Positions 9,262-19,300 of a stretch of 64,000 nucleotides of DNA are shown here, piece after piece; within the stretch, counting starts at the first letter, position 1, and every line of letters starts with the position of its first letter. Below the pieces are notes generated by a model, which saw only the letters and a list, made by a program, of their open reading frames with translations, was not told the DNA's origin and searched no databases. Position numbers and translations under genes: made by a program. Source of the DNA: Candidatus Gastranaerophilales bacterium (lineage in GTDB: Bacteria; Cyanobacteriota; Vampirovibrionia; Gastranaerophilales; Gastranaerophilaceae); contig CALURG010000002.1 of assembly GCA_944323115.1 (NCBI GenBank), positions 62,001 to 126,000 on the forward strand, read 5' to 3'.

Positions 9262-9286
9262 AAGCTGCAGTGCAGCTTTTTTTTTG
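9262..9286 (+). terminator. Rho-independent terminator
   Basis: AGCTGC-AGT-GCAGCT stem followed by nine T residues, 143 bases after the (p)ppGpp gene stop. The rest of the roughly 300-base gap (9120-9421) holds AT-rich sequence and a promoter-like site near 9367; I see no further gene in it. Confidence 0.75.
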
Positions 9287-9366
9287 CCAAAAAATGTAGT
9301 ATAATTTACGAGAAGATTGTAATTATTGTTACAATTTGTTAATATAAGTATTCCTCTATAGCAATT

Positions 9367-9395
9367 TTGTACTTTTAGTATCATTATGCTATATG
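9367..9395 (+). promoter_or_regulatory. Possible promoter of the 231-residue orphan
   Basis: TTGTAC, a 17-base spacer and TATATG, giving a leader of about 20 bases that includes GGAG nine bases before the ATG at 9422. A second TATAAT at 9300-9305 lacks a convincing -35 box. Confidence 0.35.
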
Positions 9396-9421
9396 TGAAT
9401 TAAATTTCTTGGAGTAAAAAT

Positions 9422-10117
9422 ATGATTCAAGCCACATCGAATTGCTCACCAATTAAACCTTCTTTTAAATCCAGTAATACTGCTGAAATGCTTTCTGAAA
9501 CAAGTGAATTTATCAGAGATACAAACGGTTTTAGAAATCTGGATGAGGACAAGCTTGATAGGCTTAAAAATATTGTTGACGATGTTGATGTTTCTTCTGA
9601 CAGCAAAGTTAGGGGACCTTTAAAGACTTTTGCTCTTACTACTATTGCACTTGCAACAGGTACTATAGTTGCAAGAGGTACTGCAAACAAATTATTTTAC
9701 CTTGTTAAGGATAAAAACTTTGTAAAAAATATTTCTAACAATATAGGTAACAAATTGTTTGCTGTTTCTGATAAATTGTCACAAAAAGCTCAGTCAGTTG
9801 AATCTAAAACAAAAAAAGTTATTTTCAAGGGACTTAATTCAGCTTCTGATTATCTAAAAAGAATTTCAACAAAGGGTGTAAAATCCGAAGTTGGCTCTGT
9901 TGAATATAACACAGCTGCCGGTGAAAACCTCTTTAAAAAGACAGTGAACTCACTTGCAAGTGTATTCGGCTTTACTACTACAGCTTCCGGTCTTGCAGTA
10001 GACAAAAATAAAAACGGCCAATCCGATATGTTTGAGTTTAATGAAAAGCAGAAGGAAAAAAGAGCTAATCAAAAAGCTGTAACTGAACTTGCTGCAGCTG
10101 TCTTGGACGTTATATAA
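9422..10117 (+). CDS. Hypothetical protein, lineage-specific
   Basis: 231 residues without a recognised family. The N-terminus MIQATSNCSPIKPSFKSS is polar and resembles the short Ser/Pro/Asn-rich starts of other orphans here. Residues about 60-85 (KTFALTTIALATGTIVA) form a weakly hydrophobic segment that could be one membrane helix, followed by basic, helical, low-complexity sequence. The SD (TTGGAGTAAAAAT-ATG) is good and a strong terminator follows, so it looks like a real single-gene unit. It could be a membrane-anchored or surface-associated protein; no function can be given. Confidence 0.65.
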   Translation: MIQATSNCSPIKPSFKSSNTAEMLSETSEFIRDTNGFRNLDEDKLDRLKNIVDDVDVSSDSKVRGPLKTFALTTIALATGTIVARGTANKLFYLVKDKNFVKNISNNIGNKLFAVSDKLSQKAQSVESKTKKVIFKGLNSASDYLKRISTKGVKSEVGSVEYNTAAGENLFKKTVNSLASVFGFTTTASGLAVDKNKNGQSDMFEFNEKQKEKRANQKAVTELAAAVLDVI

Positions 10118-10135
10118 AATTTGTTATAAATAATA

Positions 10136-10168
10136 AAAAGACTCTTTTGTAGAAAAAGAGTCTTTTTT
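10136..10168 (+). terminator. Rho-independent terminator overlapping the folP promoter
   Basis: AAAAAGACTCTTT and AAAGAGTCTTTTTTT form the stem and T-tract. The next ATG (folP) is only about 19 bases past the hairpin, so the folP promoter must lie inside it. Confidence 0.88.
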
Positions 10169-10174
10169 TATGAT
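10147..10174 (+). promoter_or_regulatory. Predicted folP promoter inside the terminator
   Basis: TTGTAG in the hairpin loop, a 16-base spacer made of the right arm and T-tract, and TATGAT. Predicted transcription would begin about six bases before the folP ATG, where no Shine-Dalgarno site is present. Confidence 0.4.
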
Positions 10175-10186
10175 AACTTTAAAAAT

Positions 10187-11374
10187 ATGGATAACACTTT
10201 TAAATTAAAAATTATAGATAGCGATAATATTTCTTTGGACAAAATAGGTTTTGATAAAAGCTATGTTCATAGAGGTATTGAAAAACACAGCTTCTTAACT
10301 TTAAAAATTTCCAACCTTAATTGTGCACAAGCAAATATTCTAAAACAAACCGCACTTGCCTCCGGTACTGATTGTGCGGTGCACAGAGAAGTTATAACCG
10401 GCAAAATAGATTTGTCAGATTGTATTTTGAGCGGTTCAATTTCTGAGTTAAAGAAAATTTCTAAAAAATTACGTAATCAGCCTTTTAGACTTAAAGTTCT
10501 TGCTGATGAAATAGATAAGTTAATTGAATACAAAACTGTTGCACTAAAGATAAGAAACAAAACTTTTTTATGGGGAGATAACATTTATGTAATGGGAATA
10601 CTCAATGTTACTCCGGATTCATGTTCTGATGGAGGCAAATATTTTGATATTCAGAGAGCATATGAGCATTATCAATATTTGGTAAAAAATAATGCAGATA
10701 TTATTGATATTGGCGGTGAATCAACAAGACCTTTTGCACAAGAAGTTTCTTCTGATAAAGAACAAGAAAGAGTGCTGCCATTAATCAAAAAAATCAGAGA
10801 AAATGATTGCGATACAATTATTAGCGTAGATACAAGAAATTCTGATACAGCAAAGAAAGCCATTTTAGCCGGTGCTGATATTATTAATGATATTTCTTCA
10901 TTCGATTGGGATGACAAGATGTTTGATTTATTAATTGATACAAATGTACCGGTTATATTAAATCATAGCAAAGGCACTCCTGATATTATGCAGAATTCTC
11001 CAGAATATGTTTATGATGTTGTCGATGAAATTTTTGATTACTTTTTAAATAAAATAGAGCTTCTTACTTCTGCCGGTTTCCCAAAATCAAATATAATAAT
11101 TGATCCCGGATTGGGATTTGGGAAAACAACAGAACATAATTTGGCAATAATAAAACGATTAAAAGAATTTAAATCACTAGGATGTCCGATATTGGTAGGG
11201 CATTCCAGAAAAAGTTTTTTGCAGGAAACTATCGATTCTGAAGATAATCCAAAATTAGATATTGCTACTGTCATTCTTTCTCAAAAACTCTGTGAAAAAG
11301 GTGTTGATATTTTAAGAGTTCACAATGTTGAATATCACTATATTTTAAAAAATCTGTTTAAATCATTTATTTAA
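10187..11374 (+). CDS. folP: Dihydropteroate synthase with N-terminal extension
   Basis: Joins p-aminobenzoate to dihydropterin pyrophosphate in folate synthesis. The TIM-barrel motifs are all present: MGILNVTPDS (from residue 136), GGESTRP, SVDTRNS, INDIS, DPGLGFGK, GHSRKSF and LRVHNV. The protein is 395 residues, about 115 longer than E. coli FolP; the added N-terminal segment (1-130) is not a recognised folate enzyme. In loop 1 the family motif DSFSDGG reads DSCSDGG: the Phe equivalent to E. coli Phe28 is Cys146. Changes at that Phe are known to reduce sulfonamide binding in E. coli. It is a lone folate gene here. Its last 12 bases overlap the convergent YkgJ-type gene. Confidence 0.93.
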   Translation: MDNTFKLKIIDSDNISLDKIGFDKSYVHRGIEKHSFLTLKISNLNCAQANILKQTALASGTDCAVHREVITGKIDLSDCILSGSISELKKISKKLRNQPFRLKVLADEIDKLIEYKTVALKIRNKTFLWGDNIYVMGILNVTPDSCSDGGKYFDIQRAYEHYQYLVKNNADIIDIGGESTRPFAQEVSSDKEQERVLPLIKKIRENDCDTIISVDTRNSDTAKKAILAGADIINDISSFDWDDKMFDLLIDTNVPVILNHSKGTPDIMQNSPEYVYDVVDEIFDYFLNKIELLTSAGFPKSNIIIDPGLGFGKTTEHNLAIIKRLKEFKSLGCPILVGHSRKSFLQETIDSEDNPKLDIATVILSQKLCEKGVDILRVHNVEYHYILKNLFKSFI

Positions 11375-11767
11375 ATTTTTCATTACTTCGTCAAATGATT
11401 CGATGGGAATGAATTTATAACCGCAATTTTTACCTAACTCTCCCCCAATCATAAAAATTGCTTCAACGGGGTACCTTCTGCATATTCCGGGTCTTTTTTT
11501 GTGGATAGTACATTTGTTTGTTGTTTTATCAAGTTTTTGGCACTCAAAAATTAAGCCAATATCATCTTTTCCAATTACTTTTAGATATGTGTAAAATGGG
11601 TGTAAAAGCTGTAATTTTTTAAATTCTTCTTCAGTTTGTACTACATTTTTTATGTGTCTTACGTATATTTGTCTACAGCACTCACCGCATCCCAAGCATT
11701 TTCCCGTACGATAATATGTTCTTTTTAGTACATATTTATAATAAATTTTTTTTAATGTTTTAAACAC
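11363..11767 (-). CDS. YkgJ-type cysteine cluster (zinc/iron-chelating) protein
   Basis: A protein of about 134 residues with the cysteine pattern of the YkgJ/UPF0153 family: CLGCGECCRQIYVRH near the start, then CQKLDKTTNKCTIHKKRPGIC and a final Cys. These cysteines are thought to bind a metal, probably zinc or iron. The track-length reading begins at a TTG at 11785, but AAGGGA lies eight bases before the GTG at 11767, which I prefer. With that start it overlaps the upstream TPR gene by eight bases, suggesting translational coupling on the same mRNA. Its function is unknown in the family at large. Confidence 0.8.
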   Translation of the reverse strand: MFKTLKKIYYKYVLKRTYYRTGKCLGCGECCRQIYVRHIKNVVQTEEEFKKLQLLHPFYTYLKVIGKDDIGLIFECQKLDKTTNKCTIHKKRPGICRRYPVEAIFMIGGELGKNCGYKFIPIESFDEVMKNLNK

Positions 11768-13007
11768 CAAACTGTTCCCTTGCAATAATAATACGTTTGC
11801 ACTCAGCTTTGCATTTCATTGCGTAAACAACTTCTTTTGAGTGTTCGGAAGCAATCTTCATTATTCTATCACAAACGTCAACACAGGCACTGAGCTTTTT
11901 CTTGTTCATTAAATCCGGAATTTGGCTATATAAAACATTTACAACAAATGGTTCAGGATTTGCAAAAATTTTATACTTATCAATAAGCTGCTGTATATCC
12001 TGATTTTCTGATTCAGACAAAATCATATAGTTTTCATATTCATCTATAGCTATTTCATAATCATTGTTAGCTTCAGCTTCACGGGCTTTTTGTAAATGTG
12101 TTTCTATTAATTCCGGGTCGTTTAATACTGTAGAAAGAGCACTTAGCTGTTGTTTTACTTTCAAATTGTAAGATGTACCTTCCGGTAAAAATTGTAAAGC
12201 TCTTTTGTAATAAGCATACGAATATGACTTTTGTCCCAATAGATAAGCTAAATTAGCAAGTTCTAATAAAGTTTTTGTTGTACAAGGAAAATATAAGTAT
12301 ACTGTTTGATAAAATTCATATGCCTTTTCATAGTTTTTATCAAAGTAAAATATTTCAGCTATATTCGAATAAATCGACGGTAAATTTGCATAAGTTGATA
12401 TCATTTTCAAATATAATGCCGCGATAGTTTTTAAATCTTTTTTTAGCTTGAATTCTTCAACTTTTTTTGCATAAAAATCTACTTTAGCAGTGAGGTTTGC
12501 GATAGTATGTTTAACTGTGATATATTCTGTAGATGATGTTCGTGTCTGGTATTTTAAATATTTTTCAAAATATTTTGTTGCTTTAATTCGATTTCCTTTT
12601 TTGTCGTATGCATGTGCAAGGTTTATGTTTACTGTCGGATTTTCAGGCATAATGGTATTTGCAATATGCCAATTTAAAATGGCTTCACTAATATTGCCTG
12701 ATGCATAAAGATAATTTCCAATATTTATGTATGCTGCATATTCAAGAGGAGAAATTTCTATAGCTTTTTTCCAATGTTTGAGAGCTTCTTCTATATTGCC
12801 TTGCTGTTTTAAACAGTTGCCCAAAAGTAATTGAGCATTTGAGGTAGAAAGTACAAGACTGTCAGATTCTAATGACGACAAAACATCACTGTATCGACCT
12901 GACTCATACAATTCATAAAGACGAGATAGCTTCTCTGAAACACCGCCTTCATCATTAAATTTTACACCCGATAGCCCGGATACATTTTCCGTAGATGACA
13001 TATCCAT
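11760..13007 (-). CDS. TPR-repeat protein
   Basis: 415 residues, made of a short Ser/Gly-rich start and then at least eight tetratricopeptide repeats (for example SNAQLLLGNCLKQQGNIEEA and PLEYAAYINIGNYLYASGNI). There is no signal peptide or membrane segment, so it is probably cytoplasmic and acts as an adaptor. It forms a compact unit with the 112-residue orphan upstream (seven-base gap) and the YkgJ-type gene downstream (short overlap). The shared operon suggests these three work together, but the partner is not visible. Confidence 0.8.
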   Translation of the reverse strand: MDMSSTENVSGLSGVKFNDEGGVSEKLSRLYELYESGRYSDVLSSLESDSLVLSTSNAQLLLGNCLKQQGNIEEALKHWKKAIEISPLEYAAYINIGNYLYASGNISEAILNWHIANTIMPENPTVNINLAHAYDKKGNRIKATKYFEKYLKYQTRTSSTEYITVKHTIANLTAKVDFYAKKVEEFKLKKDLKTIAALYLKMISTYANLPSIYSNIAEIFYFDKNYEKAYEFYQTVYLYFPCTTKTLLELANLAYLLGQKSYSYAYYKRALQFLPEGTSYNLKVKQQLSALSTVLNDPELIETHLQKAREAEANNDYEIAIDEYENYMILSESENQDIQQLIDKYKIFANPEPFVVNVLYSQIPDLMNKKKLSACVDVCDRIMKIASEHSKEVVYAMKCKAECKRIIIAREQFGV

Positions 13008-13014
13008 AATTTAT

Positions 13015-13353
13015 TTAACCAAATAAATCTTTTAAGAACTCTTTGTTATTAAAAATTCCTTCAATGATTTTGTTTTCAAAGTTTGTGTCTTGTGAGCCAA
13101 AAACATTTTTAAATACTAATAGATTACAATCATTGTTGTCCGGATCAGACATTGCAAGGTTAGTAAACTTCTTTATATCCAAATCTTTTTGATAAAGGTT
13201 TACTGCTTCATTTGATATATCAGTTTCATCCACTAAAAGATTTTTATCAATATTTGAATATGGATTTTTTCTGTTTAGAGAAGTTCTCTCCAGTTCAGAG
13301 TTCTGAATTAAATTTTGATTAATTAAATCTTGTCCAGAAAGTCCTTTTAACAT
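13015..13353 (-). CDS. Hypothetical 112-residue protein
   Basis: A polar, Asn/Asp/Leu-rich protein with no family I recognise and no membrane segment. GAGGAG lies eight bases upstream of the ATG, which supports real translation. It is the first gene of the run leading to the TPR and YkgJ-type genes. The C-terminal 25 residues (IEGIFNNKEFLKDLFG and before) look helical. Function unknown. Confidence 0.6.
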   Translation of the reverse strand: MLKGLSGQDLINQNLIQNSELERTSLNRKNPYSNIDKNLLVDETDISNEAVNLYQKDLDIKKFTNLAMSDPDNNDCNLLVFKNVFGSQDTNFENKIIEGIFNNKEFLKDLFG

Positions 13354-13514
13354 ACACTACTCTCCTCATATTAATATTATGGTTATTTTGGTTTATATTT
13401 CCATAAATCAAAGGGTTAATTTTTTTATTACCCATATGGTTAATATACACGTATATGTAAATAAGAAATGTTTATTGCAGATGGTGTTGCTTCAAAATCA
13501 AATATATGCAGTAG

Positions 13515-13543
13515 TTGTATCCTGAGTAGATAAATATTATAAT
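13515..13543 (+). promoter_or_regulatory. Sigma-70-type promoter
   Basis: TTGTAT, a 17-base spacer and a consensus TATAAT, with a predicted start about 13 bases before the ATG at 13563 and AGGGAAA between them. It lies in the 209-base gap between divergent genes; the rest of that gap is AT-rich with no other clear element. Confidence 0.65.
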
Positions 13544-13562
13544 AGTTCACAAAGGGAAATTT

Positions 13563-14261
13563 ATGGCGTCAATAGTTGATTCTATTAGATCGGTATATAC
13601 GGACAATTACTCCTTAATCAGGTTAGGAGTGTTTAGTTATGCTATTTATATGATGTATACGATTATATTTCCCACAAGTGATTTTAATTTATTCAATATT
13701 TTGCTTTGGATGCTTATAATATATTTTTACTTGGGATTTTGTACAATTATAATAAGTAACAGAATAAATCAACGCATTGAAACGCTTCCCAAATTTAATC
13801 CTTCTTTGTTTTTAAAGGTTGCAACACAGTCTTCATTAATTGCTATTCCTTTTTCAATTATAGGTCTTTTTGTTGTGAGTTTTGTAGTCGGACTTTTTAA
13901 CTTTGAAGGTTTGCCGCAGCAAATTGCACTTTGGATGATTAGATTTTTTATATTTTGTATCTTAATTACCGCATTAATAAATTATGCAGAAAAATATTCT
14001 ATAAAAGAGGGTTTAAGTATTAGCAAGATAATGAACGGGCTTGCTGATGTGCTTGTCTACACTATAGTATGTTTACTGCTAATATGCTTATATTCTATAT
14101 TTGTAGCAGCACCTACATTGTATTTGATATATTCTTTCTTTGAATTTGGGGCTATATTTAAATATGTCTCTATATTTTTTATTACAATCAACCTAGCTGT
14201 TTTGGCAGATTATTGGGGACAGCTGCATTTTGATATTGAAAGCAAAAACAATTATTACTAA
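13563..14261 (+). CDS. Polytopic inner-membrane protein, unknown
   Basis: 232 residues with about five or six hydrophobic helices (near residues 20-38, 42-65, 92-112, 122-142, 160-185 and 195-220). This composition resembles DUF4013-type or other small integral membrane families, but I cannot assign one. It begins with a polar amphipathic stretch rather than a signal peptide. A consensus promoter and an AGGGAAA SD precede it. Its stop overlaps the end of the convergent uvrB by four bases. No transport or catalytic motif was seen. Confidence 0.7.
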   Translation: MASIVDSIRSVYTDNYSLIRLGVFSYAIYMMYTIIFPTSDFNLFNILLWMLIIYFYLGFCTIIISNRINQRIETLPKFNPSLFLKVATQSSLIAIPFSIIGLFVVSFVVGLFNFEGLPQQIALWMIRFFIFCILITALINYAEKYSIKEGLSISKIMNGLADVLVYTIVCLLLICLYSIFVAAPTLYLIYSFFEFGAIFKYVSIFFITINLAVLADYWGQLHFDIESKNNYY

Positions 14262-16252
14262 TTTTTTTGTTTTGCCATTTCTCTCAGTTTTTTAAGCTGG
14301 TCACGTATTTCTGCTGCTCGTTCAAAATCCAGAACTTTTGCTGCACTGTGCATGTCTTTTTCCAGCTTTTGGATAAGTTTCGGTATATCGGAAACATTCA
14401 AATTCATTTCTACCATTTCTTCGGCAACAATATCTTCGAGATTTCTGTAGCTGGACACAAGTTGTAATAAATTGTTTTCAACCGGCTTTTTAATAGTTTT
14501 AGGTATTATGTTATGTTCTTTATTGTAAGCAATTTGTATGTTTCTTCTGCGTAAGGTCTCTGATATAGCACTATCCATACTGTCAGTTATTTTATCTGCA
14601 TACATAATTACTTTGCCGCATGAATTTCTTGCGGCACGTCCGATTGTTTGTATCAAACTGGTTTCTGAACGCAAAAAGCCTTCTTTGTCTGCGTCCATAA
14701 TAGCAACTAAAGAAACTTCAGGAATATCTAACCCTTCTCTTAAAAGGTTTACCCCAACCAATACATCAAAGGCACCAAGTCTCAAGTCTCTAAGTATTTC
14801 TACTCGTTCAAGAGATTGAATTTCACTGTGCAAATATCTTACCTTAATACCGAGCTGATTCATATATTCGGTAAGGTCTTCAGCCATTCTTTTAGTGAGC
14901 GTTGTAATTAGTACACGCTCGTTTTTGTCAGTGATTTTTTGTATCTCTTCAATCAAATCATCTACCTGATTTTCAGTAGGTTTGACAATTATTTCGGGAT
15001 CCACAAGACCTGTCGGTCTGATAATTTGTTCCACAACCTGGTCTGATATACTTCTTTCAAAAGCCGCAGGAGTAGCTGATATGAATATTTTTTGGTGTAC
15101 TCTGCTCCAAAATTCTTCATCTGTTAAAGGTCTGTTGTCTTTTGCACATGGGAGCCTAAATCCGTAATCTATCAAAACATCTTTTCTTGCCGCATCACCT
15201 CTGTACATACCTTTTAGCTGAGGTATTGTTACGTGAGATTCATCAATTACAAGCAAGAAATCACCTTTGAAATAATCTATCAATGTTTTTGGAGGTGAGC
15301 CGGGCGGCCTTCTTTCAATGATTCGGGAATAGTTTTCAATGCCGGAGCAGTATCCCATTTCTTTAATCATTTCGACATCGTATTTTACACGTTGTTCGAG
15401 TCTTTGTGCTTCAACAAGCTTGTTTTGGGCATACAATTCACCAAGCCTGATTTTTAATTCTTCATTTATAAGACGAATAGTTTCTTCTTTGTCGTCATCG
15501 TCTGACAGATAATGAACTGCCGGGAACAAAACTGTTGAATCCGGTGTTTCAAGAATTTCACCCGTAACATTATCAATTTTTGTAATTTTTTCAATTTCAT
15601 CTCCGAAAAAACTTACTCTTGTGATAATTTTTTCGTAAGAAGGCATAATTTCGACAAAATCACCTCTTGCCCTGAAAGTTGCTCTGTCTAGTTCAATGTC
15701 GTTTCTTGTGTATTGTGCTGCGACAAGATGCTGCAATAAATCATCTCTGTCCATTTGCTGACCGACTTTTAATGTAACAGAACCTTTGTAATAGCTTTCA
15801 GGTGAACCCAAACCGTAAATGCAGCTTACAGAAGCGACTACAATTACATCATTTCTGGTGTAAAGGCTTCTTGTAGTATTGTGCCTCAACCTGTCAATTT
15901 CATCGTTTATTGTTGCTGATTTTTCAATAAATGTGTCTGTTCTCGGTATGTATGCTTCCGGCTGATAATAGTCATAATAGCTTATAAAATACTCAACAGC
16001 ATTTTCCGGGAAAAGTTCTTTGAACTCATTGTAAAGCTGTGCAGCAAGTGTTTTGTTGTGAGCAATGACAAGTGTCGGCTTTTGAATCCGTTCAATGACA
16101 TTCGCAATTGTAAAAGTTTTTCCGGAACCTGTAATACCCAAAAGTGTCTGGGCATCACATCCGAGATTCAAACCTTCTGTGAGTGCGTCAATGGCTTTTG
16201 GCTGGTCACCTGCCGGTTTGTATTTTGATACAATTTTAAATTTCTTGTCCAT
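14258..16252 (-). CDS. uvrB: Excinuclease ABC subunit B (UvrB)
   Basis: UvrB is the helicase-like damage-verification subunit of nucleotide excision repair, loaded by UvrA and acting with UvrC. At 664 residues it is full length. Walker A is [10 protein letters not shown], Walker B is DESHVT, and the beta-hairpin that probes damaged DNA reads [13 protein letters not shown] then [13 protein letters not shown]. The helicase VI motif is QTIGRAARN, and the UVR domain ([15 protein letters not shown]) that binds UvrC ends the protein. No Shine-Dalgarno site is obvious; a TATATT box lies just before the start. uvrA and uvrC are not in the window. Confidence 0.97.
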   Translation of the reverse strand: MDKKFKIVSKYKPAGDQPKAIDALTEGLNLGCDAQTLLGITGSGKTFTIANVIERIQKPTLVIAHNKTLAAQLYNEFKELFPENAVEYFISYYDYYQPEAYIPRTDTFIEKSATINDEIDRLRHNTTRSLYTRNDVIVVASVSCIYGLGSPESYYKGSVTLKVGQQMDRDDLLQHLVAAQYTRNDIELDRATFRARGDFVEIMPSYEKIITRVSFFGDEIEKITKIDNVTGEILETPDSTVLFPAVHYLSDDDDKEETIRLINEELKIRLGELYAQNKLVEAQRLEQRVKYDVEMIKEMGYCSGIENYSRIIERRPPGSPPKTLIDYFKGDFLLVIDESHVTIPQLKGMYRGDAARKDVLIDYGFRLPCAKDNRPLTDEEFWSRVHQKIFISATPAAFERSISDQVVEQIIRPTGLVDPEIIVKPTENQVDDLIEEIQKITDKNERVLITTLTKRMAEDLTEYMNQLGIKVRYLHSEIQSLERVEILRDLRLGAFDVLVGVNLLREGLDIPEVSLVAIMDADKEGFLRSETSLIQTIGRAARNSCGKVIMYADKITDSMDSAISETLRRRNIQIAYNKEHNIIPKTIKKPVENNLLQLVSSYRNLEDIVAEEMVEMNLNVSDIPKLIQKLEKDMHSAAKVLDFERAAEIRDQLKKLREMAKQKN

Positions 16253-16307
16253 ATCAATATACTAACACTAAACAATAAATATTGTCTTTATACTGATAGT
16301 ATATGTC

Positions 16308-19300
16308 TTAATCTTTTCCGACTTTCCATCTCAAACCGAATGAAAGTGACAGACCGTTTCTGCCGCCATTGTGTATCATAGCTTGACCGTAAGCCATTAC
16401 ATTGTCATCTTTAAATCTTTTTTGAACACCGACACCATATTGAACATAAGGTTTGATGCTCATTTCCGGAAGTCTTACATCATTTGCTCTGACATCAGAC
16501 TTGTCCATCAGATTCCAAACCATATTGACTCCAATATATGGCTGCCATCCGTTTTTTGTATTCATTATAAATTTAACGCCGGGTGCTACTTGTATCGCAT
16601 GAAGAGGGTCACTTTCTATTCTGAGTCCTGCTGCGTTTGTATAATCAAAAGTATTTACAAAAGTGTAACTTAAGAGCATTGCAGGTTGGATAATATATTT
16701 TCCTTCTTTAAATTCAAAGTTGTATCCAGTTTTGTTTCCGATACCGGCAAGAAGCATTGTGTAATTTTCATTACCGTACATGTTGGAAGAATCACCTACA
16801 CTGGCACCGACACTGACGGTTGTTGCGTTGAAGAAATTACCTTTGTATAAAGTTATCGTTGAACCGATTAAACCGCCGTTTTGGTACGTATCGACACCTT
16901 GATATCTTTGAGATGCACCGTTGTATCCTATATACCCGGTGAGAACTCTGTCCCAGCCGTGACCTATGTCTGTAAGTTTTGAATCATACCCAACCAATGT
17001 TCCGTAATTTATGTTAGAAACTTTCGGACCGTTTTTCAGAGGTATGCTTTCAAAAGATGCATATGGTTTGACCCAAAAACCTGCGTCTTCTTCTTTTATT
17101 AACAGTGGAGAGAATGTTCCGACATCTGTCGCATCAGCCGTTGGAGAAAGAGCATATTTGTTGCTGTTTTTAATTGAAATTCTTTCTAAATACGGAATAG
17201 CCATAAAGTTGTCAGAATGTTGGAATGCGTAATTGAATGTTTGAAGCTGGGTTGTATATGCACCGGCCTGAGTAACAACCGCAGGTGCGACAACTGATGG
17301 GTTGAATGCTTCATAGCTTCCTGATGGTGCACCTGCACCTTGTACAAAAGTAAACATGCCTGATTCCGGGTCATATGAAACACCGTACTTGTAAATAGGT
17401 GCAAAAAGCTGCGTTACTTGTGTATCTTTAGAAAGCTGTGACGCACCCGTGTATTGTACATATTCTTTGTATGAGTCGTGAGCAAATTGTATGTTTGTTG
17501 TTTCGGTTTTTGAGTCTGAAGTAAGGTTTATATTTGCAACATTGATTTTTCCGTCTTGTGAAACAATTGTGTTTTCAGGGAGTCTGTCCATAGATGCATT
17601 GGAAAGGTCTGCATCAAGGCTTAGATTTATATTGCCGTTTATATTAAATGATTTTGCATAGTGTTGTTCAATAGAATCGTTGACAAGACTAATACCTCCG
17701 GAGTTAATTGTGAAATCTGAGTTTTTAAATACTTCGTTGTTGCCAAGAGATATGGTGACATTTTCTGATGTTACAACTGCATTGTCTACATTGTTGTTGA
17801 ACGCAACTGTTGATTTTTCATCGTCGCCGGATATCGAAACTTTGTAGCCTGCCTGTCCGTATATTTTGTCATCAAATTGAATCAAACCTTTGTTTCTGGA
17901 GTCGAGATAAAGTGTTTTGTCTGCGTTGTCCAAATAAATCGCATTCGACTCACCGTTTGCAGTGTTTCCTTTAAATAATGATGTTCCGTTATCTGCTTTT
18001 ACTGTCAAGTCAGTGTTTGCATAAATTGCACCGCCTTTTGCTTCACCGGAGTCTGACTGAGCGGAGTTGTTGATAAATGATGTGTTTATGAATGTAATTT
18101 TTGGATCTTTTATATCACCGGTATACTCGTCGGATATAAATTCATCCATAGATTTTATAAATATGCCTTCTTTTACATATTCTTCGAGCATAGCAATGAC
18201 TTCTTCTTTTGTCATTCCGGATGGGTCGGCTGCTGCATCAATAGTCCCAAGATCTGTCGGTTTCAATATTGATGACAAATCCAGACCTTTGTTTTCTATA
18301 GCTATTGCACCTCCAAGTGCGTTGCTTGTCGTGCTGTGTACTTTGTTGTCTTTAAACACAGTATCTTTGATTGTGTATTCTATTGGATTTTCCGCTGTCT
18401 GTCCGTTTAGTGATACAATCCCGAACTCTACTTTAACATCTTGGCCTTGCCCGTAAAATGGGTTTACAATATATGTGCCGAGAACTTCTCCATCATATTC
18501 TATCGTTGCTTGCTGAAATTTGGATGACAGATCTTCAATCATTGATGCTATTTCTTCATCGACTTCCGGTCTGGATGGCATAACCGGCAGATCAGATACG
18601 GAACCGGCTATTGAACCATCGGCTATTCCTTGATTCAGCTGATTTTTATATTCTTCAAACATCACGTCTCCGTTTGGTATATCGTCGGAGAGTTCCATTT
18701 TTTGTATAACCACAATGTTGTAACCGTCTGAAACGGCATAAGAATTACCAGGATCAAATGCAGTAATACTTTCATCTTTGTAAGAGACTGACGAACCTGA
18801 AATCATACCGTTTATTTCAGTAATGTTTCCGGATGTTGGAATATAAATTGCTCCGCCGGCATTTGCTACAGTATTTCCGCTAAATGTGCTGTTTGAAATG
18901 TTAGTTGTTCCTGATGCTGTTATCGCACCACCCATGTTCTTTGCACTGTTGTTTGTGAATGTTGTGTTTGAAATGTTCAGTGTGCCTGATGACAAAATTG
19001 CCCCGCCGTTTTCTGATACAAATCCACTGATTTCTTTTACGTTGTCTATATAGAGCTCTTTTTGGGCTGTCAAAACAAGCCCTTCTGTCGAACTATCAGC
19101 AGATTTAATTGTATGTCCATTACCATTTAATGTAAAACTGTCAGAGCTTATTTCCGAATTTAATATCCAGTCGTTTATTACTTCATCTTCAGTCATGGAA
19201 TACACAATATTTCCGCTTTCCTTTATTGTATAAGGAAGTCCCAGATTTACACCTTCTTTTTTAAATAAGAGATATGCAACATTTGTATCACTTAGTCCGA

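Noticed and set aside
13378-13514. Possible small RNA in the gap between divergent genes.
   Set aside because: Only AT-rich sequence and the clear promoter were seen; no stem-loop plus T-tract.
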